DNA of 60,343 nt from an uncultured Sphingomonadales bacterium (GCA_903848655.1 CAINGT010000050.1:1-60343), one strand, 5' to 3'. Numbered from the stretch's first letter, positions 9,114 to 18,085 are shown. The notes: generated from the sequence alone by a model not told the origin. A program made the numbers and translations.

Positions 9114-10046
9114 ATGGCCACCCCGACCCGCGAACCGCCGCGCCGCGCGCGCGAATTGCAAGACGGGCTGAACCACTATCTCTATCACCCGTTGGCGTGG
9201 CGGCTGGCGCAGGGATTGGCACGAACGCCGGTCACGCCCAACGCGGTGTCGGTCTGCGGCGGATTGTTCGTGGTGGCCGCAGGGGCGGTCTATTGGCAGG
9301 GGCCGGGGTGGGGACTGGGCTGGCCCTGGGCGGCGTTGCTGGGGCTGATGCTGCATATGACGTGGCACGTGGTCGATGGGGCCGATGGCGATCTGGCGCG
9401 CCTGACCGGGCGAAGCAGCCCGCTGGGCGAACTGATCGACGGGATCTGCGATTATGTCAGCCACATCGTGCTCTATGTCATGCTCGTCTGCGTGCTGGCC
9501 CCGAAGATCGGCTGGGGCTGGGCGTGGTTCTGGGCGCTGTTCGCCGGTGCCAGCCATGTCGCGCAAGCCAATTTCGTCGAAGTGCAGCGCCGGTTCTACC
9601 AGTACTGGGCCTATGGCGTGCCCTGGCTCAACAACGCCACCCAGGACAATGCGCTGCTGTTTGCCGATCAGCGCGGTGCGGGCTGGCTGATGCGCGGCGT
9701 TGTGCGCAGCTATCTGCGGCTGGCAGCGGGGATGAGCCCGCATGCCCTGGAGATTGACCGCACCGTAACAGCGGCGCTGGCAGCAGCGCGTGCGGGGGAT
9801 GATACCGCGCTGTCAGCGATCCGCGTACACATTGCGCGCGAACAGCGTCCGTTGCTGGCCACGCTCAAAGTGCTCGGCCCCAATCCCCGCGCGATCACGC
9901 TGGGCGCGGCGATGGTGCTGGGCAGCCCGCTTTATTATTTCGTCTATCAGTCGCTAGCGCTCAATCTGCTGCTGCTGCTGGCGGTGCGGCGCGAAGATGC
10001 GGCAGCGCGGCGGGTGGTTCGGGCGATTGGGCTTACGGCTTCATGA
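9114..10046 (+). CDS. CDP-alcohol phosphatidyltransferase family membrane enzyme
   Basis: Integral membrane enzyme of 310 residues. The complete catalytic motif D-G-x2-A-R-x8-G-x3-D-x3-D is present at residues 91-113 (D91, G92, A95, R96, G105, D109, D113). Hydrophobic segments lie around 43-60, 70-88, 115-135 and near the C-terminus. Such enzymes swap the CMP of a CDP-alcohol for another alcohol. With ino1 and a cytidylyltransferase next door, the likely donor is CDP-inositol, giving a phosphodiester-linked inositol (a di-inositol phosphate or an inositol lipid). Acceptor and product are inference. The stop is directly adjacent (no gap) to the stop of the convergent MFS gene. Confidence 0.87.
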   Translation: MATPTREPPRRARELQDGLNHYLYHPLAWRLAQGLARTPVTPNAVSVCGGLFVVAAGAVYWQGPGWGLGWPWAALLGLMLHMTWHVVDGADGDLARLTGRSSPLGELIDGICDYVSHIVLYVMLVCVLAPKIGWGWAWFWALFAGASHVAQANFVEVQRRFYQYWAYGVPWLNNATQDNALLFADQRGAGWLMRGVVRSYLRLAAGMSPHALEIDRTVTAALAAARAGDDTALSAIRVHIAREQRPLLATLKVLGPNPRAITLGAAMVLGSPLYYFVYQSLALNLLLLLAVRREDAAARRVVRAIGLTAS

Positions 10047-11399
10047 TTACGTGTGAAGAGCCCTTCGCCGAAGCGCCCGTTCGTGCACGAACAGCGCCAG
10101 CCCTGCCAGCACCAACGCTTCGATCACCGACCACACCATCCAGCCCGACCGGTTATAGAGCCACACGCCGATAGCGGGCGACACGATATAGGCCGCACCG
10201 TTGACCGCCGCAACGATCCCTGCCGCCTGGCCTTGTTCGTCCAGCGTGACCGCCAGGCTGGTGCCCGCAGTAAACCCCGGGCGAAACAGCCCGAACCCCA
10301 CCGAACAGATCGCAAACCCGGCAGCAATCGTGTGCAGATCGCGCCCGAGCGCCACCGGCAGCGCGCCGGCTGCGATCAGCGCCATGCCCAGCGCCGTCGC
10401 GCGGCGCGGGCCAAGCGCCAGCATAGGGATCAGCCCCCATTGCGCCAGCAGCATGGCCATCGCGCCGCACATCAGCACCAGCCCGATGGGGCCTGCTGCC
10501 GCATCGGGCTGATGGCGCAAGCCCAACCGGTCAAGCAGCAGAAAGCCGATTACCCCCAGCATGATCGATTGCGCCTGCCCGCCCAGAATCCCCGCCCACA
10601 GCCACAGCCGGATGCGCCGGTCGCCCCAGCGCAAGCGCCCGTCGCCTGCATTCGGCGTGCTGTCTGTCGGTTCGGCATCGCCGGGCCAGCCGTCGGCATA
10701 ATCGGCATAATCATCAAACGCCGCTGCTTGGCCCTGATGGCGCGGGGCATGGTGATCGGATTCGTCGTCCTGCGGTCGGTCATCGGGCAAGCGCCAATGC
10801 AGGACCACCAACACCGCCAGCGCGCCGAGCGTAAACGCGATGAACGGCCCGATCAGCCCCACCCATGGCAAAATCAGCAAAGGTGCCAGCGCCGGGCCGA
10901 GCGCGGTGCCAAGGCCAAAGCTTGATGCGATCAACGACAGCGCCTTGGTGCGCGCGGCACGCGCCGTGCGGCTGGCGACATAAGCCTGCACTGCAGGCGG
11001 CGCGGCGGACCCGAATGTACCATACAACGAACGCGCCAGCGCAAACAGGGCGATTGTGGTCAACCCGCCGAACACCCCGTGCAGCCCGGCCAACAGCACC
11101 GCGCCACACAGCGCAAACGACAGCGCAAACGCCCCCAGCCCCAGCGCCATCATCGCCTTGCGCCCGCGCGCATCCGACCGGCGCGCCCAGAACGGCGCAA
11201 GCAGCATCCACAGCAGCGCCGACCACGAATAAGCCAGGCTGACCCAGACATCGGCAATACCAAGATGCGTGCCGATTGAGGGCATCACCGATTGCATCGC
11301 TGTATTGCCCGCCGCGATGATCAGCATGACCGCAAACATCAGCGCCATTCGCCCCGGTGGCAGCGCGGGCGGATCATCGGCGAAGGTGGTCTCGGTCAC
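10047..11399 (-). CDS. MFS transporter
   Basis: 450 residues from a GTG at 11399. Twelve hydrophobic segments are apparent in two sets of six. The first carries the loop motif ARRSDARGRKAMM between segments 2 and 3 (the classic GxLaDrxGrk-like loop). The linker between halves is unusually long and acidic, containing DDRPQDDESDHH and FDDYADYADGWPGD. It probably exports a small molecule, but the substrate cannot be read. The frame stays open to 11501, overlapping the upstream gene; the GTG 28 bases after that gene's stop gives a cleaner start. MALMF at residue 18 is another possibility. Confidence 0.8.
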   Translation of the reverse strand: MTETTFADDPPALPPGRMALMFAVMLIIAAGNTAMQSVMPSIGTHLGIADVWVSLAYSWSALLWMLLAPFWARRSDARGRKAMMALGLGAFALSFALCGAVLLAGLHGVFGGLTTIALFALARSLYGTFGSAAPPAVQAYVASRTARAARTKALSLIASSFGLGTALGPALAPLLILPWVGLIGPFIAFTLGALAVLVVLHWRLPDDRPQDDESDHHAPRHQGQAAAFDDYADYADGWPGDAEPTDSTPNAGDGRLRWGDRRIRLWLWAGILGGQAQSIMLGVIGFLLLDRLGLRHQPDAAAGPIGLVLMCGAMAMLLAQWGLIPMLALGPRRATALGMALIAAGALPVALGRDLHTIAAGFAICSVGFGLFRPGFTAGTSLAVTLDEQGQAAGIVAAVNGAAYIVSPAIGVWLYNRSGWMVWSVIEALVLAGLALFVHERALRRRALHT

Positions 11400-11427
11400 C
11401 GGCGGGTCTTTGGACAGATCGACGCGG

Positions 11428-12240
11428 TCACGGCGTGATCGCGTCACCCGACGCAGGGATTGCGCCCAACTGCTGATACGTCGCGGCGACGATCGCGGCA
11501 AAATAGCTGTAACCGACAGCCAGCAGCACCACGCTGATCGCTTCGCCGATCAGGCGCGGTGCTTCGCCAGTGCCCAGACGCGCCAGCACCGTCTCGATCA
11601 CGATCATCACCAGCCCATAGGCAACCACAAACAGCCCCAGCGCCGGGCCAAAAACCAACGCCAGCGCAGCACCGTGCCCGCGGGTGCAGGCAAGCGCGCC
11701 GGAAATACCGCGAATCGGGTTCCACACCCGCCGGATAACCAGTTCCGGACCGACCAGCACCACGCGCAGCACTGGATAAATCATCAGCATCGTTGCCGCC
11801 AGCGGGGCAACCGATGCAGGCAGAACGCGCGCGAACACGCCGAGTAGCAAGGCCCAGACAAATGACAGCACAATCACGATCAGCACTTGCGCCGCAAGAT
11901 AAGTGGGCAGCAGCCGGAACCCCGTCCCCAATGCTTCACGCACCGTGGGTCGACGGCGATCAAGCAGGATCGTCAGTACAGTCAGAAAGCCGACCATCGA
12001 CAGCCCCGACAGCACCACGATCACCCCGATCAGCCAGGGTGTGCCCGCGTAAAACCGCGTGATCGCCTCTGACGCTTGCTGCACGGTCATGCCTTCGTGA
12101 AACTGCGGCATCGGCAGCAGCGCCTTGACCAGATCAGGCAGCACAAAGAACACCCCGGCAATCGCCACCACCATATCGCGATTGTGCGACACCATGCGTT
12201 TTGCCAACCGCCATGCGGCGTTGCTGTCGAGGGTCACCAC
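11428..12240 (-). CDS. Polytopic membrane protein of unknown function
   Basis: 270 residues and about six hydrophobic segments, including [35 protein letters not shown] and [18 protein letters not shown]. The overall look resembles the membrane domain seen with glycerophosphodiester phosphodiesterases and uncharacterised alphaproteobacterial proteins; I do not assign a function. The start is chosen at a GTG (12240; a second GTG follows at 12237) because AAGGA lies six bases upstream; an ATG at 12270 would lack such a site. It is followed closely by the MFS gene, so co-transcription is likely. Confidence 0.72.
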   Translation of the reverse strand: MVTLDSNAAWRLAKRMVSHNRDMVVAIAGVFFVLPDLVKALLPMPQFHEGMTVQQASEAITRFYAGTPWLIGVIVVLSGLSMVGFLTVLTILLDRRRPTVREALGTGFRLLPTYLAAQVLIVIVLSFVWALLLGVFARVLPASVAPLAATMLMIYPVLRVVLVGPELVIRRVWNPIRGISGALACTRGHGAALALVFGPALGLFVVAYGLVMIVIETVLARLGTGEAPRLIGEAISVVLLAVGYSYFAAIVAATYQQLGAIPASGDAITP

Positions 12241-12366
12241 GCTTGGTCCTTGGTTGTCACACATCCGCACCCTACTGCATCAGGGGCAAAAACCAAGCTG
12301 ATGTTGGCAGCCCCGGGTGCGGCATTTGCCCTTGCGCCGGGGTCATGCGGGCGTCAAGACGATCCG

Positions 12367-13008
12367 GTGGCCCATCCCGATATCGAAATTCGCCGCGAAA
12401 CCGCGCCCGTGGCCTATCGCGCCGCGCTGGCCGCGATGACCGAGCGCAACAGCGCGATTGGCGATGATCGCGCGCGCGAACTGGTGTGGCTGCTCGATCA
12501 TCCGCCGGTCTATACCGCGGGGACCAGCGCGGTGCGCGCAGAACTGCTCGATCCGCGCTTTGATGTGGTCGAAGCCGGACGCGGCGGGCGTTATACCTAT
12601 CATGGGCCGGGGCAGCGCATCGGCTATGTCTTGCTCGATCTGCGCCGTCGCCAGCGCGATGTGCGCAATTTCGTGCACGCGGTCGAAGGCTGGGTGATCG
12701 GCACGCTCGCCGATTTCGGGGTTACCGCATGGCGCGCGCCGGGGCGGATCGGCATCTGGACCCATGGGCGGTACGGGGATGAGGCGAAAATCGGGGCCAT
12801 CGGCGTGCGCGTGCGCCGCTGGGTGACGATGCATGGCTTTGCGGTCAACTTGTCGCCCGATCTGGCGCATTTTTCCGGGATCGTGCCCTGCGGGATCGCC
12901 GATCATGGCGTGACCAGCTTGGCCGATCTGGGGCTGGAGGTTACGGCTGAAGCGTGGGATAACGCCTTGCTGGCGCGGATCGACCCGTTCCTGACCCAGC
13001 TCGATTGA
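12367..13008 (+). CDS. lipB: Lipoyl(octanoyl) transferase
   Basis: Moves octanoate from acyl carrier protein to lipoyl domains of 2-oxoacid dehydrogenases, the first step of lipoate synthesis. Visible: the [17 protein letters not shown] block, [19 protein letters not shown] with the catalytic Lys, and [14 protein letters not shown] with the catalytic Cys. From the GTG at 12367 the protein has 213 residues, the usual family length, beginning with an IEIRRE segment typical of the start. An ATG at 12301 would add 22 low-complexity residues. Divergent from the membrane protein gene. Confidence 0.92.
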   Translation: MAHPDIEIRRETAPVAYRAALAAMTERNSAIGDDRARELVWLLDHPPVYTAGTSAVRAELLDPRFDVVEAGRGGRYTYHGPGQRIGYVLLDLRRRQRDVRNFVHAVEGWVIGTLADFGVTAWRAPGRIGIWTHGRYGDEAKIGAIGVRVRRWVTMHGFAVNLSPDLAHFSGIVPCGIADHGVTSLADLGLEVTAEAWDNALLARIDPFLTQLD

Positions 13009-13031
13009 ACAAAGTTTCAGGATTGCCCGCC

Positions 13032-13310
13032 ATGTCGTTGCGAAACTCAGTGCACTGCCTGACGCTGGTCCTGATGCTAGGCAGTTGCAGCAAAACTGCC
13101 AACCCGCCACCGGGCCACGCGGCGGGTGGCGAAGTTCTTCCCGGCACGATCAGCGATGCGATGCTCGAAACCGACCGCTCGCGGGCGCAGCCGCTGCTCC
13201 AGCCCGCCCCGCGCACCCGCGCGACCGACAGCGATACGAGCGGTGCTGCCAGCGATGCCGCCCCGGACGAAGCGGCAGCAGCGCCGGTTGCGCCTGCCGC
13301 CGCCAACTGA
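13032..13310 (+). CDS. Small conserved lipoprotein
   Basis: 92 residues. Signal sequence SLRNSVHCLTLVLMLGSC carries a good lipobox (LGSC), so lipidation at Cys20 is expected. The mature part includes EVLPGTISDAMLETDRSRAQ followed by a Pro/Ala/Thr-rich low-complexity tail. The motif resembles small sphingomonad lipoproteins of unknown role. It begins 23 bases after lipB. A TTG at 13005 overlapping the lipB stop is possible but would place extra residues before the signal peptide. Confidence 0.7.
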   Translation: MSLRNSVHCLTLVLMLGSCSKTANPPPGHAAGGEVLPGTISDAMLETDRSRAQPLLQPAPRTRATDSDTSGAASDAAPDEAAAAPVAPAAAN

Positions 13311-13319
13311 TCGCGCCGA

Positions 13320-14423
13320 TCAGGCGGCGGGCACCGCCTCGGCCAGCGTCGGATAATCGATATAGCCCTTTTCGCCGGGGAAATACCACGAATTGGGCAC
13401 ATCGACATTGGGCGCAAGCGCCGCGCCGGTGCGGATGCGTTCGACCAGATCGGGGTTGGAGATGAACGGACGGCCAAAGCTGATCGCATCGGCGCGGCCC
13501 GATGCCACATCAGCCGCTGCCCCGGCGGGGGTGTAATCGCTGTTGAGCACCAGCGGCCCGGTATAGATCGCGCGGATCAGCGCATCTTGTTGCGGAACGG
13601 TGGTGGCCCCGAACGTCCCGTGCGGTCCGGGCTGGCGCAGTTCGACAAAGCCGACGCCGATGGCTTGCAACACGCGCGCCGCTTCGCCGAAAATTGCCGC
13701 CGGAGCGCTGTCATCGACCCCTTGCGTATCGCCATTGGGCGACAATCGCACCGACACCCGCCCCGCACCCCAGATCGACACCAGCCGCTCGGTCACTTCG
13801 CGCAGCAGCCGCGCGCGGTTTTCGACCGTCCCGCCATAAGCGTCCTCTCGCAGGTTGGAGCTAGTGCGCAAGAACTGGTCGATCAGATAGCCGTTGGCCG
13901 CGTGCAATTGCACCCCGTCAAACCCGGCCAGCCGCGCATTTTCGGCAGCCAGCGCATAATCGTCGAGCAGACGGGGAATTTCGTCGATCGGCAAGGCCCG
14001 CGCGGTGGCATAATCCTTGCGCCCCTGCAGCGTATGGGCATGGCCCGGCGCGCGCGTGGCCGAGGCTGAAACCGGCGCTTTACCATCAATAAAGTCGGGA
14101 TGGACGACGCGGCCCATGTGCCACAATTGCGCCACGATGCGCCCGCCCGCCGCGTGCACCGCCGCCACCACCCGCTTCCACGCTTCGGTCTGCTCCGGGG
14201 TCCACAGGCCCGGGGCATGGGGCCAGCCTGCGCCTTCGCGGCTGATCCCGGTGGCTTCGCTGATGATCAGCCCGGCACCGGCGCGCTGGCGGTAATACGT
14301 CGCCATCATGGTTGACGGCACGCCGCCGGGATCGGCACGTCCGCGAGTCAACGGGGCCATCAGGATGCGGTTGGGCGCAGCAATCGCGCCGAGCGCAATC
14401 GGAGTGAACAGCGAATCGACCAT
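13320..14423 (-). CDS. Old yellow enzyme family alkene reductase (FMN, NAD(P)H)
   Basis: FMN-dependent ene-reductase of the NemA/OYE family that reduces activated C=C bonds of electrophiles. 367 residues. Family blocks: SLFTPIALGAIAAPNRILMAPLTRGRA at the N-terminus, GFDGVQLHAANGYLIDQFLRTSSN (HxxN substrate-binding pair region), YGGTVENRARLL, VRLSP and a late ADAISFGRPFISNPDLVER. The start is decided by AAAGG seven bases before the ATG at 14423; an ATG two codons earlier sits only one base from that SD. Physiological substrate unknown. Confidence 0.93.
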   Translation of the reverse strand: MVDSLFTPIALGAIAAPNRILMAPLTRGRADPGGVPSTMMATYYRQRAGAGLIISEATGISREGAGWPHAPGLWTPEQTEAWKRVVAAVHAAGGRIVAQLWHMGRVVHPDFIDGKAPVSASATRAPGHAHTLQGRKDYATARALPIDEIPRLLDDYALAAENARLAGFDGVQLHAANGYLIDQFLRTSSNLREDAYGGTVENRARLLREVTERLVSIWGAGRVSVRLSPNGDTQGVDDSAPAAIFGEAARVLQAIGVGFVELRQPGPHGTFGATTVPQQDALIRAIYTGPLVLNSDYTPAGAAADVASGRADAISFGRPFISNPDLVERIRTGAALAPNVDVPNSWYFPGEKGYIDYPTLAEAVPAA

Positions 14424-14517
14424 GGACATGCCTTTTGCAGGGTGGGAAAGGGGCGGCCAGCGCAACCGGGGGACACCCGTTTTCTCTGTGCAGTGTAATT
14501 AGGCATTGGCTTGCACC

Positions 14518-15423
14518 ATGACAACCATCCGATTGGCCGAAAAAGCCGCAGCGCCGCCCGATCCCGCTGACCGCCGGGGTATCAACCGCTGGTTCGCGGC
14601 GCTGTTGCTCGGCAATCTGGCTTTGGCATTCGGGCCCTATTTCGTGCGGCTGGCCGATTGCGGACCGGTGTCAGCAGGATTTTGGCGGCTGACGCTGGCT
14701 TTGCCACTGCATCTGCTGCTGGCGCGGCGCGCGCATCAGCCGGTGTTCCGCCAATCGCGCGCGACGCTCGCGGTGCTGGTGCTGGCAGGCGTGGTGTTCG
14801 CGCTCGATCTGGCGGCCTGGCATCTCGGCATTCGTCACACCCGGCTGGGCAATGCCGCGCTGTTCGGCAATTCGGGCAGCATTTTCCTGATGCTGTGGGG
14901 GCTGGTGGTGGCGCACCGCCGTCCGCGCCGCGCCGAACTGGCGGCGATTGCGTGCGCGCTGGCCGGGGCCGCGATCCTGCTTGGCCGTTCGCTCGACATT
15001 GCCGCCACCACGTTGCTGGGCGATGTGCTCTGCATCCTCGCCGGGGTGTTCTATTTTTGCTATTTCGTATGTCTGCGCCAGGTGCAAAGCCATGTCGGCA
15101 ACTGGCCACTGGTGTTTTATTCCGGCCTGTTCGGCGCGCCGGTAATGCTGGCGACCGCGCTGCTGCTGGGTGAACCGCTGTGGCCGCATACATGGTGGCC
15201 GGTGCTGGCGCTGGCGCTGGGCAGCCAGGTGATCGGGCAAGGCCTGCTGGTCGCCGCGCTCAAACGCTTTAGCCCGCTGGTGGTGGGGCTGGCGTTGATG
15301 ACTCAGCCGGTCATTTCGCTGCTGCTGGGCATTGTGGTGTTCGGCGAACGGCCCAGCCCGATGGATGCCGTGGGCATGGTGATGGTGGCAGGCGCGCTGA
15401 TTCTGGCGCGAACCCGCGGATAG
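14518..15423 (+). CDS. DMT superfamily (EamA) permease
   Basis: 301 residues with ten hydrophobic segments in two EamA repeats, for example WFAALLLGNLALAFGPYFVRL at the start and VGLALMTQPVISLLLGIVVFG in the last third. These are usually metabolite or amino-acid exporters; the substrate cannot be inferred. The ATG at 14518 is preferred over an upstream TTG at 14506. The stop codon TAG at 15421-15423 is the first three bases of a dispersed repeat, so the annotated C-terminus ends exactly at the repeat boundary. Confidence 0.88.
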   Translation: MTTIRLAEKAAAPPDPADRRGINRWFAALLLGNLALAFGPYFVRLADCGPVSAGFWRLTLALPLHLLLARRAHQPVFRQSRATLAVLVLAGVVFALDLAAWHLGIRHTRLGNAALFGNSGSIFLMLWGLVVAHRRPRRAELAAIACALAGAAILLGRSLDIAATTLLGDVLCILAGVFYFCYFVCLRQVQSHVGNWPLVFYSGLFGAPVMLATALLLGEPLWPHTWWPVLALALGSQVIGQGLLVAALKRFSPLVVGLALMTQPVISLLLGIVVFGERPSPMDAVGMVMVAGALILARTRG

Positions 15424-15470
15424 AGCATCGTGCAAAAAAGCAGGCCCCGGTTTTTCGCATCACGCTCTAG
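15421..15470. repeat. Modular palindromic repeat, copy B (short form)
   Basis: A 50-bp imperfect inverted repeat: TAGAGCATCGTGCAAAAAA at one end and TTTTTCGCATCACGCTCTAG at the other. It fills the whole gap between two convergent genes and supplies the TAG stop codons of both eamA (15421-15423) and nadA (complement of 15467-15469). The hairpin with A- and T-rich flanks could end transcription in both directions. Confidence 0.85.
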
Positions 15471-16453
15471 CGCGCGCCCAGATCGCCCTGCCCCACCGTG
15501 TCCGCCGCCATCGTTAGCATCGCGTCGAGGCTTTTTTTCGCCGCCAGCCGCAGATTTTCCTCGATATGCACCGCAGGCGTCAGATCGCGCAGCGCCAAGT
15601 ACAGCTTTTCCAGCGTGTTGAGCGCCATATAAGGGCAGATATTGCAGTTGCAGTTGCCATCGGCACCGGGCGCGCCGATGAAGGTCTTGTCCGGCATCGC
15701 CAATTGCATCTGGTGGATGATGTGCGGCTCGGTCGCAACGATCAGCGTTTGCGCCGGGGTGGTTTGCGCATAGCGCAAAATGCCGCTGGTCGATCCGACA
15801 TAGTCGGCATGGTCGATAATATGGGGCGGGCATTCGGGATGCGCGGCCACCGGCGCGCCGGGGTGCAGCACCTTCAGCTTTATCAACTCGGTTTCGCTGA
15901 AAGCTTCGTGGACGATGCACACCCCCGGCCAGAGCAGCATGTCGCGCCCGAACTTGCGGTTGAGATAGCCGCCCAGATGCCGGTCGGGGCCAAAGATGAT
16001 CTTTTGATCGGGCGCGATTTTGGACAGGATCACTTCCGCGCTCGAACTGGTCACGATAATGTCCGACAGCGCTTTCACTTCGGTCGAACAGTTGATGTAG
16101 GTCAGCGCGATATGATCGGGATGCGCGGCGCGAAACGCCGCAAATTCGTCGGGCGGGCACGAATCTTCAAGGCTGCACCCCGCGTCCCTATCTGGCAGGA
16201 TCACGGTCTTGTCGGGGCTGAGGATCTTGGCGGTTTCGGCCATGAAGCGCACGCCGCAAAACGCGATGACAGCGGCATCGGTCGCCGCCGCCTTGCGCGA
16301 CAGATCGAGCGAATCGCCCACGAAATCCGCCAGATCCTGAATTTCCGGGCGCTGATAATAATGCGCGAGGATCACCGCATTGCGTTCTTTGCGCAAACGG
16401 TCGATCTCTGCGCGCAGATCAAGCCCGGACAGCGCGGCAATGGGGGCGGTCAT
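15467..16453 (-). CDS. nadA: Quinolinate synthase
   Basis: [4Fe-4S] enzyme that condenses iminoaspartate with dihydroxyacetone phosphate to quinolinate in de novo NAD synthesis. 328 residues with ILAHYYQRPEIQDLADFVGDSL near the N-terminus. Three candidate cluster cysteines are visible: FCGVRFMAETAKIL, WPGVCIVHE and NCNCNICPYM. AAGG lies nine bases before the ATG. nadB and nadC are not in the window. The stop codon belongs to the repeat shared with the convergent EamA gene. Confidence 0.96.
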   Translation of the reverse strand: MTAPIAALSGLDLRAEIDRLRKERNAVILAHYYQRPEIQDLADFVGDSLDLSRKAAATDAAVIAFCGVRFMAETAKILSPDKTVILPDRDAGCSLEDSCPPDEFAAFRAAHPDHIALTYINCSTEVKALSDIIVTSSSAEVILSKIAPDQKIIFGPDRHLGGYLNRKFGRDMLLWPGVCIVHEAFSETELIKLKVLHPGAPVAAHPECPPHIIDHADYVGSTSGILRYAQTTPAQTLIVATEPHIIHQMQLAMPDKTFIGAPGADGNCNCNICPYMALNTLEKLYLALRDLTPAVHIEENLRLAAKKSLDAMLTMAADTVGQGDLGAR

Positions 16454-16491
16454 GACGATAAGCCTTGGCGATGGGTGTGGTACACGTTGGT

Positions 16492-17445
16492 TTAGGCCGG
16501 TGCATCAGCGTCGGCAAGGGCATCGGGGGTAACCCACCAGACGTCAGCACTGTTTGCCACGCGCCCTTGCTGCGCAAGATCGATCAGATGCGCCAACACC
16601 GACCGCCCCGCCGCCCCCACCAGCCGGGGATCGAGCCCTTTGTACATTGTGCTGACCAGATCGGGGATCGTGCGCGCGTGCTGGCCCAGCAGCGACACGA
16701 TCTGGCGTTCGCGCTGACGGCGGTGGCCGATCATGCCGCGCACGAATTGGCGCGGATTGTCGATCTGCGGACCGTGCGCCGGGTAATAGACGCGATCATC
16801 GCGCGTCTGCAACCGGGCAAGGCTGGCAAGATAGGCCGCCATATCGCCATCGGGCGGCGATACCACGCTGGTTGACCAGCCCATCACGTGATCGCCGGTA
16901 AACAGCGCGCCGCTTTCGCGCAAAGCATAGCACAGATGGTTGCTGGTATGGCCGGGGGTGGCGAGCGCGGTCAGCGTCCAGCCGTGGCCCGCCAGGTCTT
17001 CGCCATCGCGCAACACGCGGTCTGGGCGGTAATCGGGGTCGAACGCGGCATCGGCTCGCGGGCCGTCATCCGCGATCGCCAGCGCCGCGCAGCCGATCAC
17101 CGGCGCACCGGTCGCAGCGGCCAGCACGCGCGCGGCGGGGCTGTGATCGCGGTGGGTGTGGGTGCAGACTATCGCCGCCAGCCGTGCCCCGCCCAGCGCC
17201 GCCAGAATCGCGGCAACATGGCCCTGCCCGTTCGTATCGGCATGCCCGGCAAGGCCACCGCCATCAGGGCCGGGGTCAATCACCGCGACATCGGCGCCCG
17301 CGCCCACCAGATACGTCTGCGTGCCGGTAAACGTATACGGCGATGCATTGGGGGCCAGCACGCGCCGCACCAGCGGTTCAAGCTGCACCGCGCGCCCGGT
17401 CGGCCAAGTGGCGGGGTCGTGAATATTGTCGACAGGAATGGTCAT
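16492..17445 (-). CDS. MBL-fold metallo-hydrolase (LACTB2-like)
   Basis: 317 residues. The metallo-beta-lactamase motif HTHRDHS gives the binuclear metal ligands, with further ligands in TPGHTSNHLCY, TGDHVMGWS and YYPAHGPQI. After the hydrolase domain, about 90 residues (RQREIVSLLGQHARTIPDLV onward) look like the winged-helix tail of LACTB2-type enzymes, some of which are RNases. Substrate not assignable. It lies 38 bases upstream of nadA on the same strand. Confidence 0.88.
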   Translation of the reverse strand: MTIPVDNIHDPATWPTGRAVQLEPLVRRVLAPNASPYTFTGTQTYLVGAGADVAVIDPGPDGGGLAGHADTNGQGHVAAILAALGGARLAAIVCTHTHRDHSPAARVLAAATGAPVIGCAALAIADDGPRADAAFDPDYRPDRVLRDGEDLAGHGWTLTALATPGHTSNHLCYALRESGALFTGDHVMGWSTSVVSPPDGDMAAYLASLARLQTRDDRVYYPAHGPQIDNPRQFVRGMIGHRRQRERQIVSLLGQHARTIPDLVSTMYKGLDPRLVGAAGRSVLAHLIDLAQQGRVANSADVWWVTPDALADADAPA

Positions 17446-17503
17446 CGCGCCACCATGGGCAATTGCGCCGCGCTGCGCAACGGTTGGCGCAATGGGCGGG
17501 GCG

Positions 17504-17701
17504 TTACGCGATGATATCGGGGATCAGATGGTCCTCGATCAGCGCGATCTGGTCTTTCAGCCGCAATTTGCGCTTTTTCAGCCGGGCGATTTGCAACTGG
17601 TCGCTCGTGCCGGGCGTGCTCAAGGCATCGATGGCGGCATCGAGATCGCGATGTTCCAGCCGCAGCGCGGTCAACCGCTTGCGCATTTCATCTTCGGTCA
17701 T
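17504..17701 (-). CDS. DUF465/YdcH-type small coiled-coil protein
   Basis: 65 residues: MTEDEMRKRLTALRLEHRDL then a second helix RLKKRKLRLKDQIALIED. The pattern of two amphipathic helices with the LKKRKLRLKD basic block is diagnostic for the DUF465 (YdcH) family, whose role is unknown. The frame is open further upstream, but family length and the ATG at 17701 favour the short form. A second member lies divergently at 17927. Confidence 0.8.
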   Translation of the reverse strand: MTEDEMRKRLTALRLEHRDLDAAIDALSTPGTSDQLQIARLKKRKLRLKDQIALIEDHLIPDIIA

Positions 17702-17926
17702 GGCGCGCGGGTCCCTGCTTGCTGCTGATTGCCAATCACGCTTGCCAAACCCTTGCCGTTCAACCCGGACAGATTGCGTATCATCGCGTCGGGGCTTGCA
17801 AGATACGGCGAATGTGGGACGATGACAACGCATCCGCTGCCCGGTTTATCCACCGGGGGTGAGTCGCGACAGCGGGCGCGAACAGCACCGGCGCATACCG
17901 TGCCGGTCGCAGCACGGAGGCACTCG

Positions 17927-18085
17927 ATGGAATCCTCTCACATCAGCGCGTTGCAGGTTAAGCACGCCGGTCTCGAACGCCGCATTTCCGAAGAACGCGC
18001 GCGTCCTTCACCCGATTCGCTTCTGCTGCGGCAATTGAAGCGCGACAAGCTGCGGATCAAAGAAGAGATATCGCAAGCGCACTGA
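17927..18085 (+). CDS. Second DUF465/YdcH-type small protein
   Basis: 52 residues: SALQVKHAGLERRISEERAR followed by LLRQLKRDKLRIKEEI. Same two-helix layout and basic LKRDKLRIKEE block as the protein at 17504, consistent with DUF465. GGAGG six bases before the ATG at 17927 fixes the start. The two paralogues are divergent with a 225-bp gap; whether they pair with each other is untested. Confidence 0.78.
   Translation: MESSHISALQVKHAGLERRISEERARPSPDSLLLRQLKRDKLRIKEEISQAH

Noticed and set aside
7850..9757. Plus-strand frame covering ino1 and part of the CDP-alcohol transferase gene
   Set aside because: Antisense to ino1 and out of frame with the convincing transferase gene starting at 9114.
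16875..16895. CACGTG palindrome near 16885 and CACGTG cores elsewhere (2791, 33510, 56612) as further parS sites
   Set aside because: Only the six-base core is present; flanking bases do not match TGTTNCACGTGNAACA.
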